A stretch of 21,245 nt of DNA from positions 1 to 21,245 of the forward strand of contig CAZMRK010000550.1 in NCBI GenBank assembly GCA_964568355.1, in the 5' to 3' direction. Of this stretch, positions 7,258 through 13,592 are shown piece by piece. The notes beneath the pieces were generated by a model, which was given only the letters and a program-made list of their open reading frames with translations, had not been told where the DNA came from and ran no database searches. The DNA comes from JAJPJX01 sp964568355 (lineage in GTDB: Bacteria; Acidobacteriota; Terriglobia; Bryobacterales; Bryobacteraceae). The position numbers and the translations under genes were made by a program. Every line of letters begins with the position of its first letter. The first letter of the stretch is position 1.

Positions 7258-8322
7258 ATGTGCTGCCGGCGAATGGTCCTGCTGCTATGTCTGTGCGCCT
7301 CCGGCGCCACACCGCAAATGCGTTTTCTCGAACGCAGCGCGCAATCGCTCGCGAATGGGCGGATTCGCGGCTGCATTCTTGAGGACCGGACGCTGGTCAC
7401 CTGGGGCGATCGGGTCGTCTCCTATACTCTGCCCCACGGTAGACCGCGCGTCTTGCGAGTCGCCGGCACGCCGCTGGCGGAAGGCGGTTGCCGCCTGGAC
7501 GTCGATGGGGACGGACGGCCCGACCTCGTCCTCAATGAAGACGGTCCAGACCACGCGCTGGTCTGGCTGCAAGCCCCGCACTGGACTCGCCGCGTCATCG
7601 ACACCGGCATAGACGCCCCGGATCTTCTCCCCGCCGTGCTGTTCGGCAGGCGGGGGATTTTGCTCATCCAGAAACGCATCCAGATCCGTTTCTACGAGGT
7701 GCCCGCCGACCTGCGCGCCCGCTGGACCTACCAGGACGTGTACTCGGTCTATACTCCTTCCTGGCAGGGCGGTTTGCGTCTCGCCGACATCGATGGCGAT
7801 GGCCGCACCGACATTCTCTGCGGGAACTACTGGGTCCGCTCGCCGGAAAGTTTCGAGTTGCCCTGGCACCTGTTCGCCATCAACACCTGGACGGAACAGG
7901 AGAAATCCGGCATGATGCGGCTGGCCTATGCCGCTCTCGACGGCGCCGGCTCGCGGGGACTCGCGGTCGTCCAGCGATCCATGGACCCCGCCCGCCTGGC
8001 CTGGTTTGCACAGCCGGCCAACCCCAGGCTGATTTGGGAAGAGCATCGTCTTGAGTTGGGAACTCCGCTTCACCAGCCGGCCAGCCTGGATGTGGCCGAT
8101 TTCGATGGCGACGGTCGGCCCGATCTTTTGCTCGCCGAGCACGCGGCCGAAGGGCGCCTCCTGTTACTGCACAATCGCGGCAGGCTCCAGTTCGAAACAC
8201 AGGTCCTGCGCCAGGGAGCGCCGGCGCTGCACGCCCAGGCCGCCGATTTCAACGGAGATGGCCGCCCCGACATTCTCCTCGTGACTCCCAGAGCCATTTC
8301 CTGGTGGGAGAACCAGCGCTAA
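7258..8322 (+). CDS. Secreted VCBS/FG-GAP repeat protein
   Basis: This 354-residue protein has a short hydrophobic N-terminus (MVLLLCLCASGATP, residues 6-19) that looks like a signal peptide. It also has four copies of a calcium-binding loop: DVDGDGRPD (81-89), DIDGDGRTD (177-185), DFDGDGRPD (281-289) and DFNGDGRPD (330-338). Each is followed by a hydrophobic strand. This is the VCBS/FG-GAP pattern of beta-propeller surface proteins. It lies ten bases after the fucosidase stop, so the two are probably one transcript and the protein may bind polysaccharide or present the enzyme; that role is inference. ATG 7258 or ATG 7273 could be the start; neither has a clear ribosome site. No enzymatic motif was seen. 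Uneven spacing between loops 2 and 3 may hide a degenerate propeller blade. Confidence 0.82.
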   Translation: MCCRRMVLLLCLCASGATPQMRFLERSAQSLANGRIRGCILEDRTLVTWGDRVVSYTLPHGRPRVLRVAGTPLAEGGCRLDVDGDGRPDLVLNEDGPDHALVWLQAPHWTRRVIDTGIDAPDLLPAVLFGRRGILLIQKRIQIRFYEVPADLRARWTYQDVYSVYTPSWQGGLRLADIDGDGRTDILCGNYWVRSPESFELPWHLFAINTWTEQEKSGMMRLAYAALDGAGSRGLAVVQRSMDPARLAWFAQPANPRLIWEEHRLELGTPLHQPASLDVADFDGDGRPDLLLAEHAAEGRLLLLHNRGRLQFETQVLRQGAPALHAQAADFNGDGRPDILLVTPRAISWWENQR

Positions 8323-8841
8323 CACGCTGCTGAAAAAGACCGGAAGCCGAAAGTGAGGTAGGCTTCAGCCTAATGCCGCATAGTTTTCCCCTTAGCAAAC
8401 ATCGGCACCGATTGTGGGTCGGACGCCCTCGTCCGCAGGCCGGCCGGTCCGGCCTGAACTTGATTCTTCGAACAAAGCGGCGGATCTGGAGGGGCGTACG
8501 ATGACGGACTTCGTCCTCCACAGCGCCGAAGCCGCGGCAGAACGGACCATTGAAAGGCGCGCCATGCTGATTCTGACAGCACGGGAAAACAGAAGCTTTT
8601 GCGGACGCCATTTTGAACCCTCGAAGCCCTGGCCCTGTTCTGCGGCGCGCTGCCCGCGCGTTCTATCTGCATCACGAATTCGTGCCGTTTCGGGACCACC
8701 CCCACCGGCTTTTCCTCGCCATGGCACAATTGAAAAAGCCTTCCAGCTTACCTGAGAATTTCGGCAGCAAGCGGACAAGCCCCGGCGCCCGTATCAATCC
8801 TCACGGAAACTCTCGTCATTCAAAATCAGGGAGCGCGCGGT
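8323..8841. other. Gene-poor, hairpin-rich interval, possibly a decayed or repeated element
   Basis: About 520 bases between the VCBS gene and rpiB. Open frames exist on both strands (such as 8414-8755 + and 8370-8729 -), but none has a ribosome site, a recognisable family or natural composition. Visible structure: a tight hairpin TAGGC-ttca-GCCTA at 8359-8372, a strong hairpin at 8436-8456, and two short GGAC...GTCC stems nearby (8421-8434 and a matching GGACTTCGTCC near 8508). The look is of a non-coding repeat family or the remains of a transposon, but no target duplication or full terminal repeat was found. The last ~40 bases hold the rpiB promoter candidate. Confidence 0.4.
8436..8456. 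repeat. Strong GC-rich hairpin in the gene-poor interval
   Basis: CAGGCCGG (8436-8443) pairs perfectly with CCGGCCTG (8449-8456) across a five-base loop. No T-tract follows on either strand, so it is not a standard terminator. Such stems are typical of extragenic palindromic elements. Confidence 0.5.
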
Positions 8842-8846
8842 ATGAT
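8819..8846 (+). promoter_or_regulatory. Candidate rpiB promoter
   Basis: TTCAAA (8819-8824), a 16-base spacer and TATGAT (8841-8846). The -10 hexamer lies exactly seven bases before ATG 8854. That would place the transcription start at or next to the A of that codon and give a leaderless message starting at the conserved MKIAVAADHAG. Confidence 0.35.
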
Positions 8847-9309
8847 GATTTCAATGAAGATCGCCGTAGCTGCCGATCACGCTGGAGTATCCCTGAAATC
8901 CCGTGTCCTTGAGGAGCTTCGCAAATGGGGTCATGAGCCTCTGGATTTGGGGACCCACACGACCGACTCGGTGGACTATCCGGATTTCGCCAAAGCAGCG
9001 GCGGAGAGCGTCCTTTCCGGTCGTGCCGAGCGCGCGGTCTTGATCTGCGGAAGCGGCGCCGGCGCCTGTGTGGCCGCCAACAAATTCCGTGGAATTCGCG
9101 CGGCTACCTGCCACGATAGCTTTTCCGCCCACCAGGCCGTGGAGGATGATGACGTCAATATCCTCTGCCTGGGCGCGCGTGTCGTGGGTGCCGAGCTCGC
9201 CGTCGAGCTGGTCCGCGACTATCTTCATGCTAAGTTCTCCGGGCTCGAGCGCCACCGCCGGCGGTTGGGCAAAGTTGCAGCTTTCGAAGAGCAGTTCGGA
9301 CAGCCTTAA
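8842..9309 (+). CDS. rpiB: Ribose-5-phosphate isomerase B
   Basis: RpiB interconverts ribose-5-phosphate and ribulose-5-phosphate in the pentose phosphate pathway. The protein (155 residues from 8842) shows AVAADHAG (8-15), the substrate-loop segment SVDYPDFA, the catalytic-cysteine motif ICGSGAG (Cys69), ANKFRGIRAATCHDSFSAH and NILCLGARVVG, all standard for the RpiB/LacAB family. Three start codons compete. ATG 8842 has AGGGAG at 8828-8833, eight bases upstream. ATG 8854 gives the conserved N-terminus exactly and has a -10-like TATGAT seven bases ahead. ATG 8845 is less likely. Allose-phosphate isomerase activity cannot be excluded from sequence alone. Confidence 0.93.
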   Translation: MMISMKIAVAADHAGVSLKSRVLEELRKWGHEPLDLGTHTTDSVDYPDFAKAAAESVLSGRAERAVLICGSGAGACVAANKFRGIRAATCHDSFSAHQAVEDDDVNILCLGARVVGAELAVELVRDYLHAKFSGLERHRRRLGKVAAFEEQFGQP

Positions 9310-9392
9310 GACCACGCCGCGGCGGGTATCGCGCCCCGGTGAGACAAACCGCGCGAGCCACGCCCGGCGCAAGAAACCGAGACGAACTCCTC

Positions 9393-10814
9393 ATGCCCAA
9401 GATTTTGATGGTCGCTTCAGAGGCTGCTCCATATGCCAAGACTGGTGGCCTGGCTGACGTCGTCGGCGCCCTGCCTCCTGTGCTGTGCTCGTTGGGGTTC
9501 GAGACCGCCGTGCTCCTCCCACGCTACGGCAGCATCTCGTTGAAAAAGACGCGGCGGGTCTATGATAGTCTGCCGGTCTGGCTGGGAGGCACACGCTACG
9601 ACACCTCCGTCTACCTGGCTTCCGCGGAAGTTCCGTTCTATCTGCTGGACTGCCCCCCGCTGTTCGACCGTCCCGGCTTTTATACCGAAGATGGCGTCGA
9701 TTATCCTGACAACCACATCCGCTTTGCCGTTCTGGCCCGAGCGGCCCTGGCTGTTTGCCGCCATGTCTTCCGCCCGGATATCCTGCACTGTCACGACTGG
9801 CAAACCGGCCTCGTTCCGGTCTATCTCAAAACCAGCTTCTCCACCGACCCGACCGTCCTCGCGATCAAAACCCTGTTCACCATCCATAACCTCGGATACC
9901 AGGGCCTGTTCCCGAAATCCATCCTGCCGGAGGTCGCTCTGGACGACACCGTCTTTGTTCGCGACGGTCTGGAGTTCTACGGCAGAGTCAGCTATATCAA
10001 AGGAGGCCTTTGTTACAGCGACGCCCTGAACACCGTCAGCCCCACCTACGCCCGGGAGATCCAGTCCCCCGAATACGGCTTTGGCCTGGACGGTGCGCTG
10101 CGCGCCCACGGCGGCATCCTCAGCGGCATCCTCAACGGCGTCGACTACCGTGAATGGAATCCGGAAACCGACCCCTTCCTCCCCGCCCATTATTCGGCCG
10201 GCGATCTCAGCGGAAAAGCCGTCTGCAAACGTGACCTGCTCCGCCAGTTCGGACTTCCCGAAGAGGCTATGGACCGGCCTCTGCTCGGCATCGTTTCCCG
10301 CTTTACCGAGCAGAAGGGGATCGATCTGATCGCGGAGGTGGCCCGCCGGCTGGCCTCCGAGTCGCTCTATCTCGTCGCCCTGGGGGCCGGGGAGCCTCGT
10401 TATGAGGATCGCTTCCGCGACTTGGCCGCCGCCAATCCCGGCCGCATCGGACTCCGCATCGGCTACGACAATGCCTTGGCGCACCAGATCGAAGGAGGCG
10501 CCGACATCTTTCTGATGCCCAGCCGCTACGAACCTTGCGGCCTGAACCAGATCTATAGCCTCCGGTACGGTACTCTCCCGGTCGTTCGCGCGACTGGAGG
10601 GCTTGATGATACTATCGAAGACGGGACGGGGTTTAAGTTTTGGGAATATTCTCCCGAGGCCCTATGGGGAGCCATTTTGGACGCCGCAAGGGCCTACGAG
10701 CAGCCGGATAGCTGGAGGCTCATGATGCGTCGCGCGATGCAAAAGGAGTTCTCCTGGCCGGTTTCGGCCGCCGCTTATGCTGCGCTGTATCGGCGACTCC
10801 TGGTGCAGTCTTGA
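9393..10814 (+). CDS. glgA: Glycogen synthase (ADP-glucose, GT5)
   Basis: GlgA extends alpha-1,4-glucan from ADP-glucose. The 473-residue protein has the usual length. It has the N-terminal KTGGL ADP-glucose site (16-20, in APYAKTGGLADVVGALP), HCHDWQTGLVP, TIHNLGYQG, NTVSPTYA and GILNGVDYREWNP. The C-terminal Rossmann domain carries SRFTEQKGIDLI, and the catalytic stretch MPSRYEPCGLNQ is followed by RYGTLPVVRATGGLDDT. The frame is open from GTG 9339, but ATG 9393 gives the conserved MPKILMVASEAAP start. No strong ribosome site is seen. The gene stands alone without glgB or glgC here; trxA follows after 48 bases. Intact and confidently assigned. Confidence 0.96.
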   Translation: MPKILMVASEAAPYAKTGGLADVVGALPPVLCSLGFETAVLLPRYGSISLKKTRRVYDSLPVWLGGTRYDTSVYLASAEVPFYLLDCPPLFDRPGFYTEDGVDYPDNHIRFAVLARAALAVCRHVFRPDILHCHDWQTGLVPVYLKTSFSTDPTVLAIKTLFTIHNLGYQGLFPKSILPEVALDDTVFVRDGLEFYGRVSYIKGGLCYSDALNTVSPTYAREIQSPEYGFGLDGALRAHGGILSGILNGVDYREWNPETDPFLPAHYSAGDLSGKAVCKRDLLRQFGLPEEAMDRPLLGIVSRFTEQKGIDLIAEVARRLASESLYLVALGAGEPRYEDRFRDLAAANPGRIGLRIGYDNALAHQIEGGADIFLMPSRYEPCGLNQIYSLRYGTLPVVRATGGLDDTIEDGTGFKFWEYSPEALWGAILDAARAYEQPDSWRLMMRRAMQKEFSWPVSAAAYAALYRRLLVQS

Positions 10815-10862
10815 ATCCTGCACGCTCCCTCACGATTCTAATGTTTTGTAGGAGATAATTTG

Positions 10863-11195
10863 ATGGCGGGTCAAAACACGTTAACGTTCAGCGATACGAC
10901 ATTCGATCAGGATGTGCTCCGGGCCGACGTACCGGTCCTGGTGGATTTCTGGGCCGAGTGGTGCGGGCCTTGTCGGCAAATGGCGCCGACAATCGATGTC
11001 GTGGCCAGCGAATACGCCGGCAAGGTGAAGGTAGGAAAGCTGGACGTGGATTCCAACGGCAATACGGCCATGCGCTACAACATCCGCGGAATTCCCACTC
11101 TGCTGCTGTTCAAAAATGGCCAGGTCGTGGAACAGCGGGTCGGCGCAGTCGGAAAGTCGGAAGTCCAGAAGATGCTCGACGCCCACGTGTCGTAA
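10863..11195 (+). CDS. trxA: Thioredoxin
   Basis: A 110-residue classical thioredoxin, a cytosolic dithiol reductant. It has the active site WCGPC (33-37) within VDFWAEWCGPCRQMAP, the conserved Asp28, and the cis-proline Pro78 in RGIPTLLLF. The C-terminal GAVGKSEVQKML helix is also standard. AGGAG at 10850-10854 is eight bases before ATG 10863 and fixes this start over TTG 10860. A TCTAAT (10837-10842) just upstream may be a -10 box, but its nearest -35 (TTGAAT, 10811-10816) is 20 bases away, so whether it has its own promoter or reads from glgA is open. A strong terminator follows. Confidence 0.97.
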   Translation: MAGQNTLTFSDTTFDQDVLRADVPVLVDFWAEWCGPCRQMAPTIDVVASEYAGKVKVGKLDVDSNGNTAMRYNIRGIPTLLLFKNGQVVEQRVGAVGKSEVQKMLDAHVS

Positions 11196-11205
11196 TCAGT
11201 TCAGG

Positions 11206-11228
11206 GGCGGCGGATCCTCTCCGCCGCC
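11206..11228. repeat. Nine-pair GC hairpin between convergent trxA and the dksA-like gene
   Basis: GGCGGCGGA (11206-11214) pairs perfectly with TCCGCCGCC (11220-11228) across a five-base loop. It lies between the two stop codons and may help end transcripts from either side, although no T-tract adjoins it. Confidence 0.55.
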
Positions 11229-11230
11229 GC

Positions 11231-11641
11231 TCACGCCTCTTCGGGCAGGGGCGTTTTTAAGGTCGCAACCCTTTCATTTTCTTCGGAGCGGGCACTGTCC
11301 TGGCAGTGGATGCAGTAGCGCGCCCAGGGCACTGCCCGCAGCCGCTTAGGGGCAATTTTCTCTTCGCAGGCCAGGCAAACCCCATAGTCTCCCAGGCGAA
11401 TACGATCCAGCGCCTCGTCGATCAGTCGCAGTTGCACATAATCCAGGCTGTTCAACCGCAACGATACGAACTCATCGTGCGAGATCTGGGCCTGGTCCTC
11501 TTCTGCCACCCGGCCCATGCTTGCCAGGGTGTCGAATTTCATTCCCAGTCCGGCGAGCACCTGTTCCCGGCGCTCGCGTAACATGCGCTGATAGATCTCC
11601 GGCGTCTCGCGCTCATCCACAACCTTCGTGCTTCGGCTCAT
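11231..11641 (-). CDS. DksA/TraR-family zinc-finger regulator
   Basis: DksA-type proteins enter the RNA polymerase secondary channel and tune transcription, often with ppGpp. This 136-residue protein has a long N-terminal coiled coil (about 10-85). Its four-cysteine zinc finger is C89-x2-C92 and C110-x2-C113, in GVCLACEEKI and YCIHC, with the usual KRLRAVPWA in between. By hand alignment the tip motif D-x-x-D-x-A of E. coli DksA reads AEEDQA (46-51): the second Asp and Ala are kept, the first Asp is Ala. ATG 11641 follows GGGAGG with a five-base spacer; the GTG six bases upstream lies inside that ribosome site and is rejected. It lies 182 bases after the DUF3106 gene. Whether it acts like DksA or a diverged relative is not decided by sequence. 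Confidence 0.9.
   Translation of the reverse strand: MSRSTKVVDERETPEIYQRMLRERREQVLAGLGMKFDTLASMGRVAEEDQAQISHDEFVSLRLNSLDYVQLRLIDEALDRIRLGDYGVCLACEEKIAPKRLRAVPWARYCIHCQDSARSEENERVATLKTPLPEEA
11233..11258 (+). terminator. trxA: Rho-independent terminator of trxA
   Basis: ACGCCTCT (11233-11240) pairs with AGGGGCGT (11247-11254) in an eight-pair stem (one G-T pair), with a six-base loop and TTTTT at 11254-11258. The stem uses the last codons of the convergent dksA-like gene, so coding sequence and terminator overlap. Confidence 0.7.
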
Positions 11642-11823
11642 GGCCACCTCCCGGCATCGGATTTCGGACGCCGAACACTCAATAGGTTATGGGAACGTAT
11701 CAAAATTCTCTCGGGAAGACAAGCTTACTCAGCCACGAAATATGATGGACTGTGAAAAATCCGGGATACTGCCGGCAACTCGTTCTCCCGCGACCGCGGC
11801 AGTCAGGTAACCCGAAAAATGCC

Positions 11824-12417
11824 CTATTTGGAGGGAGGCTCTTTGGCGGGCGCGCCGAGAGTGCTGGAAAGATCCCGCAGCATCCGGCGCTCGTCCGGGC
11901 TGAACTTGCTCTTATACTCGTCGCTTTCCAGCTTTGTTTTCCGGTCTGCCTCGGGAAGGCTGCGGAGCTGCTCGAACTCCTTGCTCAGAGCCTGCCGCCG
12001 GTCGTCCGGCAATTGATTGAACTGCTTGATTTCCTTGCGAACCTGATCCTGTTTGGCTAGGGGAAGTTGTAGAAACTGCTGGTAGCGTTCACGTAGCTGC
12101 TGTTGCTCGGACTGCGGCAGTTTGTTGAAGCGGTCCAGCCGGTCCTGAAAATCCTTGCGCCGGTCTGGGGGCAGTTTCTCCAGGGCCCGCTCGCGTTCCT
12201 CGGGAGACATCTGGTTCCAGCGCTCTACGGCGTCGTGATGGGTGCGCAGTTTCGGCAAGCCGCCGGGCAGTTCGATCTCCCGCCCCGGGACCCCCCCGTA
12301 GCCTCTGCCATGGCCCCCTCGCTGCGCGGAGACGTTGGTCGCCAGCGACAGGAGCAACACCCCGCAGGTGACCCACCCTCGCACCGCGCCTCGCTCTGTT
12401 CCCCGCCGTTTCAACAC
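11824..12417 (-). CDS. Secreted DUF3106 protein
   Basis: A 197-residue protein with an N-terminal signal peptide (hydrophobic VTCGVLLLSLATNVSA, about 16-31), so probably periplasmic. A Gly-rich linker follows. The rest is a charged, helical DUF3106-type region built on repeats around WNQMSPEERERALEKLPPDR, FNKLPQSEQQQLRERY and FNQLPDDRRQAL, each about 20-25 residues. These L-P-x-x-x-R/Q repeats resemble the LTxxQ-type helices of periplasmic stress proteins (Spy/CpxP) only in general style. The GTG start at 12417 has GGAG seven bases upstream. It begins 21 bases after the anti-sigma gene, the last member of a sigma/anti-sigma/DUF3106 set. A role in sensing or buffering envelope stress is inferred from this position only. 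Confidence 0.85.
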   Translation of the reverse strand: MLKRRGTERGAVRGWVTCGVLLLSLATNVSAQRGGHGRGYGGVPGREIELPGGLPKLRTHHDAVERWNQMSPEERERALEKLPPDRRKDFQDRLDRFNKLPQSEQQQLRERYQQFLQLPLAKQDQVRKEIKQFNQLPDDRRQALSKEFEQLRSLPEADRKTKLESDEYKSKFSPDERRMLRDLSSTLGAPAKEPPSK

Positions 12418-12438
12418 CGCTTCACTCCACCGGGCCGA

Positions 12439-12924
12439 TTACATGGAGCCCGGACTCTTCACGTCACCCGTTGCTATTGTAAACTCATGCAGCAGTTCCA
12501 TGTCATCCAGGGTGCGCTCTACCTGCTCGGCCTGCACGGTCTCCACCCGCACCACCGGCTGGATCGACCCGGCAGGCTCTTTGGGTTGTTCCGCGATGAT
12601 CCCCGCCATTACTAATAGACAGGCGGCCGCCGCAATCGGCAGACCTTGCCGGATCAGCATCGGCCGGCCCATCCGCCGCCACCATGGCTCGCCTTCCGCC
12701 TCGATCCGGGCATATAGCCTGCGATCAAAATCCGCGCTGACCGGCGGGACCTCCCACGCGTCCAGCGAATTCCAGACTGCCTGCTGCGCCTCTTGAAAAG
12801 ACCGGCATGCCGGACACACCGCCAGGTGTTCTTCGAAAATGGCCGCCTTGGCAGGTTCCAACCTGCCGCCGCAATAGGCCAACAGGATATCCGCGTTCTC
12901 TTCACTTTCCATCGGGCACTTCAT
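12439..12924 (-). CDS. Membrane anti-sigma factor with N-terminal zinc finger
   Basis: A 161-residue protein with a zinc-binding anti-sigma (ZAS/zf-HC2) domain: Cys3, then His33-x3-Cys37-x2-Cys40 in EEHLAVCPACR. A linker and one membrane segment (about 94-111, LPIAAAACLLVMAGIIA) follow, then a roughly 50-residue periplasmic tail. This is the plan of a one-pass anti-sigma factor that holds its ECF sigma factor at the membrane. Two starts compete. ATG 12924 has AGAGG five to six bases upstream and gives MKCPMESEENADILL; ATG 12945 overlaps the sigma stop (ATGA) but has no ribosome site. The sigma gene directly upstream is its likely partner. Confidence 0.9.
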   Translation of the reverse strand: MKCPMESEENADILLAYCGGRLEPAKAAIFEEHLAVCPACRSFQEAQQAVWNSLDAWEVPPVSADFDRRLYARIEAEGEPWWRRMGRPMLIRQGLPIAAAACLLVMAGIIAEQPKEPAGSIQPVVRVETVQAEQVERTLDDMELLHEFTIATGDVKSPGSM

Positions 12925-12941
12925 ACGTACCTCTGTCACCT

Positions 12942-13523
12942 TCATGCCATGTGCGCCAGACGACTGCGTAAGGTTTCGTAGGCCCGGAACAGCAGCGATT
13001 TCACCGCCGACTCCGAACACCCCAACACCTTGGCGATCTGGGAATACTCCAACTCTTCGTACTTGTGCATCAGGACCGCCGCCCGCTGTTTTTCCGGAAG
13101 TCCTGCCACCGCCCTCCTCACTTCTTCCAGTTTGGACTGATAGACCATCGTCTGCTCTACCGTCGGAGCCAGATCGGAGACCTGCCGCGCCGGCAAATCC
13201 GGCGACGCCCCGTCCAGATGCTCCTGGCATCGCTCATTCTTTCCATCTCTTAAGGAGTTTAGCGCCAGGTGCGTGGCGATCCGAAAAAGCCAGGTGGTAA
13301 ACTTCGCCGTGGGCTCATAGGTCGCCCTCGAACGATAGACGCGGAGAAAGACCTCCTGGGCCAACTCCTCGGCAACCGCATGATTCTGCACCATCCGGTA
13401 TAGGAAGTGGATTACGGCGGACCGATGCTTGTCCAGCAGCAAGCCGAAGCTCGCGCTGTCGCCGTCCTTGACGCGGAGCATCAGCTCGGCATCATAGTCC
13501 AGGGCCGCCGCAGCTCCCCCCAT
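12942..13523 (-). CDS. ECF RNA polymerase sigma factor (RpoE-like)
   Basis: A group IV sigma factor. From ATG 13523 it has 193 residues. Region 2 begins near residue 12 with AELMLRVKDGDSASF and includes EELAQEVFLRVY (52-63) and FTTWLFRIATHLALN (75-89). The linker carries an acidic/Pro stretch (about 100-125). Region 4 runs 142-186 with LPEKQRAAVLMHKYE and the helix-turn-helix YSQIAKVLGCSESAVKSLLFR. The frame stays open to TTG 13571, which is only 21 bases after gpsA but has no spaced ribosome site. ATG 13523 has GAGGG 11 bases upstream and starts close to the conserved region, so it is preferred, not proved. Its stop overlaps or abuts the anti-sigma gene, the usual order for a self-regulated pair. 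No promoter of its own was seen in the gap after gpsA. Confidence 0.93.
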   Translation of the reverse strand: MGGAAAALDYDAELMLRVKDGDSASFGLLLDKHRSAVIHFLYRMVQNHAVAEELAQEVFLRVYRSRATYEPTAKFTTWLFRIATHLALNSLRDGKNERCQEHLDGASPDLPARQVSDLAPTVEQTMVYQSKLEEVRRAVAGLPEKQRAAVLMHKYEELEYSQIAKVLGCSESAVKSLLFRAYETLRSRLAHMA

Positions 13524-13592
13524 ATCGGTCTTAACCCTCACGGATATCAAAGGTTGCGCGGAATCTTGCAAAACCGCGGAACCGCATCCTCT

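Noticed and set aside
7285..8142. Minus-strand open frame of 285 codons
   Set aside because: Shadow of the VCBS repeat gene.
8370..8778. Overlapping minus-strand frames in the gene-poor interval, possible transposase remnant
   Set aside because: No transposase motif, no ribosome site, no paired terminal repeats or target duplication; kept only as an unexplained interval.
9417..10484. Minus-strand open frame of 355 codons
   Set aside because: Shadow of glgA; the + strand carries all GT5 motifs.
11652..11823. Promoter for the dksA-like gene (TTGTCT and TACGTT on the minus strand)
   Set aside because: Spacing is right but the -10 match is poor; not reported as a feature.
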